In this document: piece after piece, positions 1 to 5,166 of the stretch | Numbering within the stretch: position 1 is the first letter of the stretch | Layout of the letters: each line of letters begins with the position of its first letter | Assembly (NCBI GenBank): GCA_003488105.1 | Contig: DNMS01000092.1 | Location: forward strand, 1-5,832 | Direction: 5' to 3' | From: Rhodospirillaceae bacterium | GTDB lineage: Bacteria; Pseudomonadota; Alphaproteobacteria; Rhodospirillales_A; Casp-alpha2 | DNA length: 5,832 bases | Position numbers and translations under genes: made by a program | Notes under the pieces: generated by a model | The model's database searches: none | The model's input: the letters and a program-made list of their open reading frames with translations, nothing else | Told to the model about the DNA's origin: nothing

Positions 1-42
1 CCAGGAATACGGCGGCTTCCGGCGAATGGCTGGTGAAGCATT
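1..42. repeat. In-frame direct repeat in the acyl-CoA dehydrogenase, edge copy
   Basis: This copy matches 115-156 with a single mismatch over the first 42 bases (position 12, g against t), and the resemblance weakens after about 43. The period is 114 bp, exactly 38 codons, so the reading frame is kept and the minus-strand protein reads CFTSHSPEA twice. The copy may continue beyond the window edge. Confidence 0.85.
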
Positions 43-616
43 CCAGGCCTTCCGCGTCACGCGGGATCAACACCGAGCCGATGCCGCCCACGCCCGGGCC
101 GAAGCGCACGTAGACCAGGAATACGTCGGCTTCCGGCGAATGGCTGGTGAAGCATTTCTGGCCGTTGATGCGAAGGCCCTCGCCGTCCGGCGTCGCCGTG
201 GTGCGCAGCTCGGTCACGGCGGAGCCGGCATCGGGTTCCGTCATGCCGACGGCGATCAGGGTATCGCCGGCCAGCAGCGGCTTCAGATAGCGTTCCTTCT
301 GGTCGGGCGTGCCATAGGCCGCCAAAACCCGGATCGCGCCGAAGCTGCCGGCCTGGATCACGTCGGCGGAGCGCGGACAATGCAGGGCCACTTCTTGAAT
401 CGCGATGACCGCGTCCATCAGGCTGCCGCCCTGGCCGCCGTCCTGTTCCGCGATGGTGATGCCCAACAAGCCGTTTTCAGCCATGAGCTTGGCAACGTCA
501 CGCGGGTATTCCCCCGCATGCGCGCGTTCAAGGGCGCCCTCGGCCAGGTGATCCCGGGCAAAGGCGCCGACCGCGTCCTGAAACAGACGCTGTTCTTCGG
601 TGAGTTCGAAATTCAT
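1..616 (-). CDS. Acyl-CoA dehydrogenase, N-terminal part (cut by the window edge)
   Basis: FAD-dependent flavoenzyme that introduces the alpha,beta double bond into an acyl-CoA thioester, passing electrons to electron-transfer flavoprotein; cytoplasmic. From ATG at 616 the frame is open for 205 codons to the left edge. The start MNFELTEEQ is the typical opening of this family. Residues 1-115 fit the alpha-helical N-terminal domain, with the family-like GLLGITIAEQDGGQGG at 49-64. Residues 122-132 (AVGMTEPDAGS) are the conserved FAD/substrate-binding segment opening the beta domain. NGQKCFTSHSPEADVFLVYV at 151-170 is the usual next stretch. After EGLE (189-192) the sequence does not continue as expected but repeats CFTSHSPEA (see repeat). 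The substrate cannot be told, because the catalytic Glu lies in the missing C-terminal half. There is no clear Shine-Dalgarno before the ATG. It follows the permease by 79 nt and may have its own promoter (621-634). Confidence 0.9.
   Translation of the reverse strand, partial: MNFELTEEQRLFQDAVGAFARDHLAEGALERAHAGEYPRDVAKLMAENGLLGITIAEQDGGQGGSLMDAVIAIQEVALHCPRSADVIQAGSFGAIRVLAAYGTPDQKERYLKPLLAGDTLIAVGMTEPDAGSAVTELRTTATPDGEGLRINGQKCFTSHSPEADVFLVYVRFGPGVGGIGSVLIPRDAEGLECFTSHSPEAAVFL
115..156. repeat. In-frame direct repeat in the acyl-CoA dehydrogenase, internal copy
   Basis: Partner of the repeat at 1-42. This copy sits where the family normally has the segment (residues 155-168, after NGQK), so it is probably the original one. 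The edge copy follows EGLE, where relatives normally run into the rest of the beta domain. Confidence 0.85.
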
Positions 617-671
617 GGCGGATTGTATACAATCGTGGTTTCAGGATTGGAAGCGAAGGTTTGCTGCCGAA
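595..671. repeat. 77-bp direct repeat, copy at the acyl-CoA dehydrogenase start
   Basis: Matches 2035-2111 at 71 of 77 positions with no gaps; the mismatches are at 613, 626, 638, 639, 644 and 665. It covers the first seven codons of the dehydrogenase, its ATG, the palindrome at 621-634 and about 37 bp further upstream. It ends sharply at 671/672. Because the encoded MNFELTE fits the dehydrogenase family, this is taken as the source copy. Confidence 0.95.
617..655 (-). promoter_or_regulatory. Possible promoter/operator of the acyl-CoA dehydrogenase with a 14-bp palindrome
   Basis: GATTGTATACAATC at 621-634 is a perfect palindrome that ends 4 nt before the ATG at 616. On the minus strand it contains TACAAT, a 5/6 match to a sigma70 -10 element, placed so that transcription would begin at or next to the ATG, giving a leaderless message. 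No good -35 is visible. The TTGTATACAA core resembles operators of GntR-family repressors, but no regulator gene is in the window. The placement suits a repressor that blocks the start site. Promoter and operator roles are inference; the palindrome itself is seen directly. Confidence 0.45.
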
Positions 672-695
672 CTTCGTTCGATTGAATGCCGAAGC
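617..695. other. Intergenic gap between permease stop and dehydrogenase start
   Basis: 79 nt. It holds the upstream half of the 77-bp repeat, the palindrome at 621-634 and a small hairpin (CGAAC-TTC-GTTCG at 668-680). The hairpin stem is only 5 bp and no T-run follows on either strand, so I do not call a terminator; read-through from the permease is possible. Confidence 0.6.
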
Positions 696-1985
696 TTAAG
701 CGACCGCGAACTTGATCACAAATATACCTGCCAGCACCACCATGGCAGGGCTGGCTTCCTTGGGGCGGCCGCTCAGGATCTTTATCGACACATAAGCAAT
801 AAAGCCGAGACCGATGCCGGTGGAAATAGAGAAGGTGAGCGGCATCGCAAGCGCCGTAACGATCGCCGGGACAAAATCGGTGAGGTCCGACCAATCGATG
901 TCGGCCAGCGCCTGACACATGACGCAAGCAATAAAGAACACGGCCGCAGCAGTGGCAAAGGGGGGCACGCTGCCGGTCAAGGGGGCAAAGAACAAGGCCA
1001 ACAAGAAGAAACCGGCGACGATAACGGCCGTCAGTCCCGTCCGCCCGCCGGCCCGGATGCCCGCCAGACTTTCGATGTAGGACGTGGTGGTCGAGGTGCC
1101 CAAGGCCGCGCCCACCATCGTTGCGCTGGCATCCGCCACCAGAGCCCTTTTCAATCGCGGCATTTGTCCCTTCTCGTCGAGGAAACCCGCGCGCTGACAA
1201 ACGCCGATCAGGGACCCCGTGGTGTCGAACAGATCGAGCAGCAGAAAGGTAAACACGATGGTCACGAGGCCCAGTTCCAGCGCGCCGGGGATGTCCAGGG
1301 CGAAAAGGGTCGGCTGCAGGCTGGGCGGCGGTGCGAACAGGCCCTTGGGCGCCGTCAGGCCGAGGCCGATCCCAAGCACCGTCACCAGAAGGATGCCGAT
1401 GAGGATGGCACCCGGCACTTTCCGATAGTCCAGCGCGACGATGACAAGAAACCCAAGACAGGCCAGCAGCGTTTCGGGCCGGGTCAGGTCGCCGACCGTC
1501 ACCAAGGTTGCCTTATGCGCGACGACGACGCCGGCGCTTTCCAGGGCGACGATGCCGAGCAAAAGGCCGATCCCCGCCGAGATCGCCATCTTCTGGGACT
1601 TCGGGATCGCCCCGATCAGCCAGGCGCGGACCGGCAGGATGCTGATGACCAGGAACAGAAATCCCGAAACGAACACGGCGCCGAGCGCGACCTGCCAGCT
1701 GTGGCCCAGGGTAAGGACCACGGTGAACGCGAAATAGGCATTGAGCCCCATGCCCGGCGCCAGGGCGATGGGATAGTTGGCATAGAGTCCCATGATCAGG
1801 GAGCCGACGGCGGCGGCAATACAGGTCGCGACGAAGACCGCATCGCGGTCCATGCCGGCAGCCGACAGAATCTCCGGATTGACGAAAATGATGTAGGCCA
1901 TGGCCAGGAACGTGGTCGCGCCTGCCAGGGCCTCCCGGCGCAGGTTGGTCTGGTAATGCGAGAGCTTAAAAATTGCCTCGAGCAT
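696..1985 (-). CDS. NCS2-family purine permease, AzgA type (guanine/hypoxanthine/adenine transporter)
   Basis: Inner-membrane proton-coupled nucleobase permease, 429 residues, close to the usual length of the AzgA/GhxP/PurP group. Family hallmarks seen: REALAGATTFLAMAYIIFVNPEIL at 17-40, ALAPGMGLNAYFAFTVV at 74-90, DLFDTTGSLIGV at 251-262 and GTSTTTSYIES at 296-306, the last two being the substrate-site segments of the family. Hydrophobic stretches run throughout, as expected for about 12-14 membrane segments. ATG at 1985 is chosen because GAGGTG (1992-1997) stands 6 nt upstream; an in-frame GTG at 1994 lies inside that ribosome-binding site and is unlikely. The exact purine cannot be decided from sequence. 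The upstream region carries a copy of the dehydrogenase start region and a short leader frame. The dehydrogenase follows after 79 nt. Confidence 0.93.
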   Translation of the reverse strand: MLEAIFKLSHYQTNLRREALAGATTFLAMAYIIFVNPEILSAAGMDRDAVFVATCIAAAVGSLIMGLYANYPIALAPGMGLNAYFAFTVVLTLGHSWQVALGAVFVSGFLFLVISILPVRAWLIGAIPKSQKMAISAGIGLLLGIVALESAGVVVAHKATLVTVGDLTRPETLLACLGFLVIVALDYRKVPGAILIGILLVTVLGIGLGLTAPKGLFAPPPSLQPTLFALDIPGALELGLVTIVFTFLLLDLFDTTGSLIGVCQRAGFLDEKGQMPRLKRALVADASATMVGAALGTSTTTSYIESLAGIRAGGRTGLTAVIVAGFFLLALFFAPLTGSVPPFATAAAVFFIACVMCQALADIDWSDLTDFVPAIVTALAMPLTFSISTGIGLGFIAYVSIKILSGRPKEASPAMVVLAGIFVIKFAVA

Positions 1986-1990
1986 GCTTA

Positions 1991-2056
1991 TCACCTCTTC
2001 GAGGCTCCATCGGTCCTAAAGCAAACTGGCTGCACTTCGGTGAGTTCGAAATCCAT
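1991..2056 (-). other. Possible 21-codon leader ORF upstream of the permease, made from a duplicated dehydrogenase start
   Basis: ATG at 2056 opens with MDFELTE, nearly the dehydrogenase N-terminus (MNFELTE), because it lies in the second copy of the 77-bp repeat. After seven codons the homology fades and the frame runs on to TGA at 1993-1991. That stop overlaps the permease ribosome-binding site and ends 5 nt before the permease ATG, an arrangement that would allow translational coupling. There is no hydrophobic or run-of-one-residue signature of a classical attenuation peptide. It could equally be an untranslated remnant of the duplication. Confidence 0.35.
1992..1997 (-). promoter_or_regulatory. 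Ribosome-binding site that decides the permease start
   Basis: GAGGTG on the minus strand, 6 nt before ATG at 1985. It favours that ATG over the in-frame GTG at 1994, which is part of the site itself. The stop codon of the upstream 21-codon frame (TGA, 1993-1991) overlaps it. Confidence 0.7.
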
Positions 2057-2111
2057 GGCGGATTGGATACAATCGTGCATTCAAGATTGGAAGCGAAGGT
2101 TTGCGGCCGAA
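2035..2111. repeat. 77-bp direct repeat, copy upstream of the permease
   Basis: Second copy of 595-671, exactly 1440 bp away. The palindrome is damaged here by one base (GATTGGATACAATC at 2061-2074 on the plus strand), which also weakens the TACAAT element to TCCAAT on the minus strand. Only seven codons of dehydrogenase-like coding sequence are present, so this is a transplanted 5' region and not a broken full gene. Confidence 0.95.
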
Positions 2112-2133
2112 GGCATCACACCGCGAAACACGC

Positions 2134-2163
2134 GACCCTGTTCGTTAGATCGCGAACAAGGTC
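2134..2163. promoter_or_regulatory. Strong inverted repeat upstream of the permease
   Basis: GACCCTGTTCG (2134-2144) and CGAACAAGGTC (2153-2163) pair over 11 positions with a single C/A mismatch and an 8-nt loop. No T-run follows on either strand, which argues against an intrinsic terminator. It lies about 150 nt before the permease ATG and just outside the 77-bp repeat, so it could be an operator or a leader RNA hairpin. The role is unknown. Confidence 0.45.
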
Positions 2164-2198
2164 CTAATTATAGCCAATTCTGGAACTTGGCAGCTTTC

Positions 2199-2210
2199 AA
2201 TCCTAGGATT
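2199..2210. promoter_or_regulatory. 12-bp perfect palindrome in the intergenic region
   Basis: AATCCTAGGATT is self-complementary. It lies about 80 nt downstream of the HEPN stop and about 215 nt before the permease start. It could be a protein-binding site, but a single 12-bp palindrome in an AT-richer stretch is weak evidence. Confidence 0.25.
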
Positions 2211-2291
2211 AACCCAGCCTTCGGAAATCAGGTACCATGTTCCCGGCATTCGGCACCCAGAATTTAAATCCAAAAGGCTGGCGATTCCTTG

Positions 2292-3050
2292 CTATTTATC
2301 GGCTTCCTTTTCCAGCTTTTCCTGGAAGGCCTGAACCACATCACGCGGAAGAAACACGTACTTCAGGACCTCCTTCAAGATGTGTGGCCTCAGTGAAAGA
2401 GGAGAGTTCGTGGCGTGAAAACACCTTGGAACGCGCATTTGTTTTCTGGTCCTCGTCGCATAATGCGCGTTCAACCACAGCAGGTGTTTGCGTGCAGGGT
2501 TCTTGCGGTTTCCAATAATTTTTTCGAGCTCGCCACTCATAATTCTGAACTGATGGGGTGTCCGCTCGGCATCGATGTTTGCCTTGATCTCGACTTCGAG
2601 CATGTTCCGACCACCGCCTTTTCCTATCGGCAGATTGTAGTTCATCACCCGGCAATACCGCCGCACAGCCCAAACGGTTGAATCAAGAAGCCAAAGCTCG
2701 TTTCCATGTATGAAATATGAGGTTTCCAGATACCGAAAGCGACCGTATGTGTCCAAATGATCAATGAACTTTCGTTGTGCGGCGTCCAGGCGCAATTCGA
2801 AGGGAGCGTGCTTGGAAATCAGGTCAATGGCCTTGCCGAGATCATGCCCGACATTTTTTGCCGGGACTCTGTTCAGCAACAGTATCCCTTTCAGATATTT
2901 CTCGATTGCTTGAAGGCTCGACCATAGGAACTGCGAGAACAATCCGGCCTTATAGTTCATGCGGGCCGATATGTAGTCGCGATCAGCGACGTCCCGGAAA
3001 GATCGGACCGCAAAATCGTTGAGTAGAATCTCCGTATCAACCTTTCTCAT
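2292..3050 (-). CDS. HEPN-domain protein of unknown function with a C-terminal extension
   Basis: 252 residues from ATG at 3050. Residues about 10-137 look like a PF05168-type HEPN helical bundle: DRDYISARMNYKAGLFSQFL at 23-42, QAIEKYLKGILL at 47-58, GHDLGKAI at 68-75 and the Y-x-x-R-Y-like YGRFRY at 102-107. HEPN proteins often act as RNases or partner nucleotidyltransferases in toxin-antitoxin and defence systems. The canonical R-x4-6-H catalytic motif is not seen (R106 and H115 are 8 apart), and no nucleotidyltransferase partner is adjacent, so RNase activity is doubtful. Residues 145-252 are a basic, unrecognised region ending in a charged helix-like tail. TTG at 3059 is an alternative start, with AGGA 9 nt upstream and 4 nt after the DM13 stop; the ATG has a poor ribosome-binding site. 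Base composition is visibly less GC-rich than the neighbours, hinting at acquisition. Confidence 0.7.
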   Translation of the reverse strand: MRKVDTEILLNDFAVRSFRDVADRDYISARMNYKAGLFSQFLWSSLQAIEKYLKGILLLNRVPAKNVGHDLGKAIDLISKHAPFELRLDAAQRKFIDHLDTYGRFRYLETSYFIHGNELWLLDSTVWAVRRYCRVMNYNLPIGKGGGRNMLEVEIKANIDAERTPHQFRIMSGELEKIIGNRKNPARKHLLWLNAHYATRTRKQMRVPRCFHATNSPLSLRPHILKEVLKYVFLPRDVVQAFQEKLEKEADK

Positions 3051-3063
3051 CGCACCCAAATAA

Positions 3064-3552
3064 TCAGTTCCTAAAACTCAACTTCGCCGGCGAGATCAAA
3101 ACCCCGAACTGTTCGCACCAGATCACCACATGGCCGAAGGTCTTGAGATCGATGCCGTCGGGGATGTTGAAATTCTGGCTGCCCTTGAAGGCGCGGAGGC
3201 GGCCGAGGTCGACGAACATGGTCTTGTCGACCTCCGTGTCTGGCGTCACGGCGTCGAGGGGCACCAGGTAGACGTGGTACTTGGGCCCGGGGCCGACTTC
3301 GAAATCCGGTTCCAGGCGCACGGCGCGGGGGTAAACCGTGACCCCGCCTTTTCCGTAATGGATCGGGTCGGACGGGTTGGCGTGGATGAAGCTGCCCGTG
3401 GCGACGGGATTGTTCACCGCGTCCGCGGGGGCCGCTTCCTGGGCCACGACATCGGCCAGGAAGATATAGGGATAGGCGAAGATGCCGAGGGCGATCCCGG
3501 CGAACAGGCCCAGAAATCCGCCGGTCATGAAGATGATGAAGGCTTTTTTCAT
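3064..3552 (-). CDS. Membrane-anchored DM13-domain protein
   Basis: 162 residues. KKAF followed by a hydrophobic segment at about 5-27 is an N-terminal membrane anchor or uncleaved signal, placing the rest outside the inner membrane. Residues about 51-160 form a DM13 domain: G-x-F at 53-55, VTVYPRAVRLEPDFEVGPGP at 71-90 followed by KYHVYL (91-96), LRAFKGSQNFNIPDGIDL at 119-136 and VVIWCEQFGVLISPAKL at 142-158. DM13 is a predicted DOMON-like domain whose conserved cysteine (here C146) has been proposed to work in redox or cofactor binding; no substrate is known for this protein. ATG at 3552 has AGGA 11 nt upstream. It begins 29 nt after the phosphoesterase stop, and its own stop is 4-13 nt before the HEPN start, consistent with one transcript. 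Confidence 0.85.
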   Translation of the reverse strand: MKKAFIIFMTGGFLGLFAGIALGIFAYPYIFLADVVAQEAAPADAVNNPVATGSFIHANPSDPIHYGKGGVTVYPRAVRLEPDFEVGPGPKYHVYLVPLDAVTPDTEVDKTMFVDLGRLRAFKGSQNFNIPDGIDLKTFGHVVIWCEQFGVLISPAKLSFRN

Positions 3553-3581
3553 CGGCTTAAGGTTCCTATCCTGTCTCGTGG

Positions 3582-4364
3582 TCAGCCATTGTCCACGCTA
3601 CGGTCCTCCACGCCAAGCACTCCCGACGGGCCGACATCGACAAGGCGGAAGGGATGCGGTGCCGAGCAGAAGGCCGGCGGCACGGAATAATGCACGCCTG
3701 CGTCCGACACCAGATGGCTGCCGGGGTGGTAATGGCCCGACAGCACCGCGCGCACGCAGCCCGAGGCATTGATGCGGTCCCGGTACCAGTCCGCGTCCGT
3801 ATAGTGATAGCGCCACCTGGCGAAGGTCGGCGGATCGATCATGTAGTGCTGCACATGGATTTGCGGCGGGCCGTCCGCGCCGTCGGCCAGCGCCGTTTCG
3901 AACAGGGCCCGGTTTTCGGCCCCGCGGACCGGCGCCCGGTCGCCGTTCAGGTCATCGCGAAAGCAGACGAAGCGCAGGCCCGCCACGTCGCGCAGTGGGA
4001 CCTGATCGGCGAAGGCCGTATCGAACAGGGCCGTGTCGTCATGGTTGCCAGGCACGGCGACGAAGGGCCGCCCGAGGTTTTCCAGCAGATCGCGGAACAG
4101 GCGATAATCGGCGACCGAGGCCGCCGCCGTTTCCGCCCGCCAGTCCGGGTCCGTGTTCGTGCCGTCGATGTATTCGTCCTGGATATCCAGCAGATCGCCC
4201 GAGAGCACCACTACATCGGCGCCCAGGGCGTCGATCCGCCCGGCGAGGCGGCCGAGCACGGCGGGCATGTCGCGGGACAGGCGTTCCGGCCGCTTCGCCG
4301 TGCCCGCCAGGGCTTGGCGCAGGTGCAGGTCGGTCAGGTGGAGGATACGGGTGCGGTCCTGCAT
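3582..4364 (-). CDS. Calcineurin-type metallophosphoesterase, Icc/CpdA-like
   Basis: 260-residue cytoplasmic two-metal phosphoesterase. All five metal-site blocks are present in order: DLH (D12, H14), GDLLD (D57), GNHDD (N107, H108), H173 in VQHYM, and GHYHPGSH (H211, H213). Length and motif spacing resemble the class III cyclic-nucleotide phosphodiesterases such as CpdA/Icc, which hydrolyse cAMP, but this fold also serves many other phosphoesters, so the substrate is open. The start at 4364 lies 18 nt after the creatininase stop with a weak ribosome-binding site (GAGG about 15 nt upstream), which suggests translation following from the preceding gene. There is no signal peptide. The next gene, DM13, starts 29 nt downstream. 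Confidence 0.9.
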   Translation of the reverse strand: MQDRTRILHLTDLHLRQALAGTAKRPERLSRDMPAVLGRLAGRIDALGADVVVLSGDLLDIQDEYIDGTNTDPDWRAETAAASVADYRLFRDLLENLGRPFVAVPGNHDDTALFDTAFADQVPLRDVAGLRFVCFRDDLNGDRAPVRGAENRALFETALADGADGPPQIHVQHYMIDPPTFARWRYHYTDADWYRDRINASGCVRAVLSGHYHPGSHLVSDAGVHYSVPPAFCSAPHPFRLVDVGPSGVLGVEDRSVDNG

Positions 4365-4382
4365 GGCATGGACCGGGGTGCC

Positions 4383-5156
4383 TCAGGCCGCGCCGACAAA
4401 GGCGTCGTAGCGCGCACTGATTTCGTCGATGGCGGCGTTGTACAGGGCCTCCCCGGCCTCGATGGTCGCCTTCCTGGGGTCCGATCCGATGCGCCCGTCG
4501 GGAAAGCGGCGGCGGTAGTCGTCGCAGTCGAAGATCGGGCCGTCGCCGGCGCGGCCGGGGGTCATCTCCGCTCCCTTCACGCGGGCGGCGTCTTTCTGGA
4601 ACCCGAAATAGGTCAGGCTGACCTCGCCGCAGGTCGCATGGGCGCCATCGTCGTCGCCGAAGGTCTCGGCGGAAATCTTCATGACGCTATCGCAGTCGAA
4701 CCAGTTGACCAGGGTGCAGCGCACGGGCGGGCGGTTGTCGCCGGCCCGGCCCAGGGAATGCTCGGCATAGATTTCCGAAAAGGCCGCGTTCAGGGTCGCG
4801 ATGTTGCCGCCGTGGCCGTTGAGGAAAAAGAACCGCTCAAACCCGTGCTTGGCGAGCGAATTCACAATGTCCTGCACCATGGCGATCATGGTCGAGGGGC
4901 GGAGCGTGACCGAGCCCGCAAAGCCCAGGTGATGCTGCGCCATGCCGATGGACAGCGTCGGCGCGATCATGACGGGATTGCCGTTTGCCGCGCGCTGTTC
5001 CGACAGGCCGTAGGCGAGAATTTCCGGGCACAGCGCGTCCGTGCCGATGAAGCCCGTGGGGCCGTGCTGTTCCGTCGAGCCGACGGGAATGATCACGCCC
5101 TTGGAGTGGGTCAGATAGGTTTCGACCTCGGGCCAGGTGGAGAGCTGCAGGCGCAT
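4383..5156 (-). CDS. Creatininase-family amidohydrolase
   Basis: 257-residue metal-dependent amidohydrolase; the family includes creatininase, FAPy deformylase and the mycofactocin peptidase. Family blocks seen: PVGSTEQHGP at 24-33 with metal ligands E29 and H31, GTD at 38-40 (D40), FLNGHGGN at 111-118 (H115) and HATCGEVS at 173-180 (E178), which matches the conserved HAgexETS block. True creatininase has a Glu two residues after this His; here it is Gly (NGHGGN), the pattern of the wider family, so creatinine is not the likely substrate. ATG at 5156 has AAGGG 7 nt upstream, overlapping the hemA stop codon. The 10-nt gap makes cotranscription with hemA very likely, though a functional link to tetrapyrrole synthesis is only a guess. 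Confidence 0.9.
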   Translation of the reverse strand: MRLQLSTWPEVETYLTHSKGVIIPVGSTEQHGPTGFIGTDALCPEILAYGLSEQRAANGNPVMIAPTLSIGMAQHHLGFAGSVTLRPSTMIAMVQDIVNSLAKHGFERFFFLNGHGGNIATLNAAFSEIYAEHSLGRAGDNRPPVRCTLVNWFDCDSVMKISAETFGDDDGAHATCGEVSLTYFGFQKDAARVKGAEMTPGRAGDGPIFDCDDYRRRFPDGRIGSDPRKATIEAGEALYNAAIDEISARYDAFVGAA

Positions 5157-5166
5157 GGTCGCGCCC

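Larger units (their letters stand above)
2057..2291. other. Intergenic region between the HEPN gene and the permease leader
   Basis: Together with the leader frame this is about 300 nt without an established gene. It contains most of the upstream part of the 77-bp repeat (2057-2111), a strong dyad (2134-2163), a 12-bp palindrome (2199-2210) and an AT-richer stretch around 2160-2290. The permease promoter is likely in here, but no convincing -35/-10 pair stands out. I see no intrinsic terminator for the HEPN gene and no purine-riboswitch core. Confidence 0.5.

Noticed and set aside
600..2267. Long plus-strand open frame (555 codons) opposite the permease.
   Set aside because: It is antisense to a clear NCS2 permease, its translation is low-complexity and Arg/Gly/Asp/Gln-rich, and it has no recognisable domain. 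Its two similar ends simply reflect the 77-bp repeat read in the same frame (1440 is divisible by 3).
2214..2281. Inverted repeat CCAGCCTT / AAGGCTGG as a terminator for the HEPN gene.
   Set aside because: The 8-bp arms are 52 nt apart and no T-run follows, so it does not look like an intrinsic terminator.
1986..2291. Purine riboswitch upstream of the purine permease.
   Set aside because: Neither the conserved three-way-junction bases nor the paired loop sequences of the guanine/adenine aptamer are visible on the minus strand.
2307..2330. Small stem (CCTTTTCCAG / CTGGAAGG) near the end of the HEPN gene.
   Set aside because: It lies within the coding sequence before the stop codon and reflects Lys/Glu-rich codons.
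2237..2518. Plus-strand open frame of 93 codons beginning in the intergenic region.
   Set aside because: Most of it is antisense to the HEPN gene, it has no ribosome-binding site, and its translation shows no domain.
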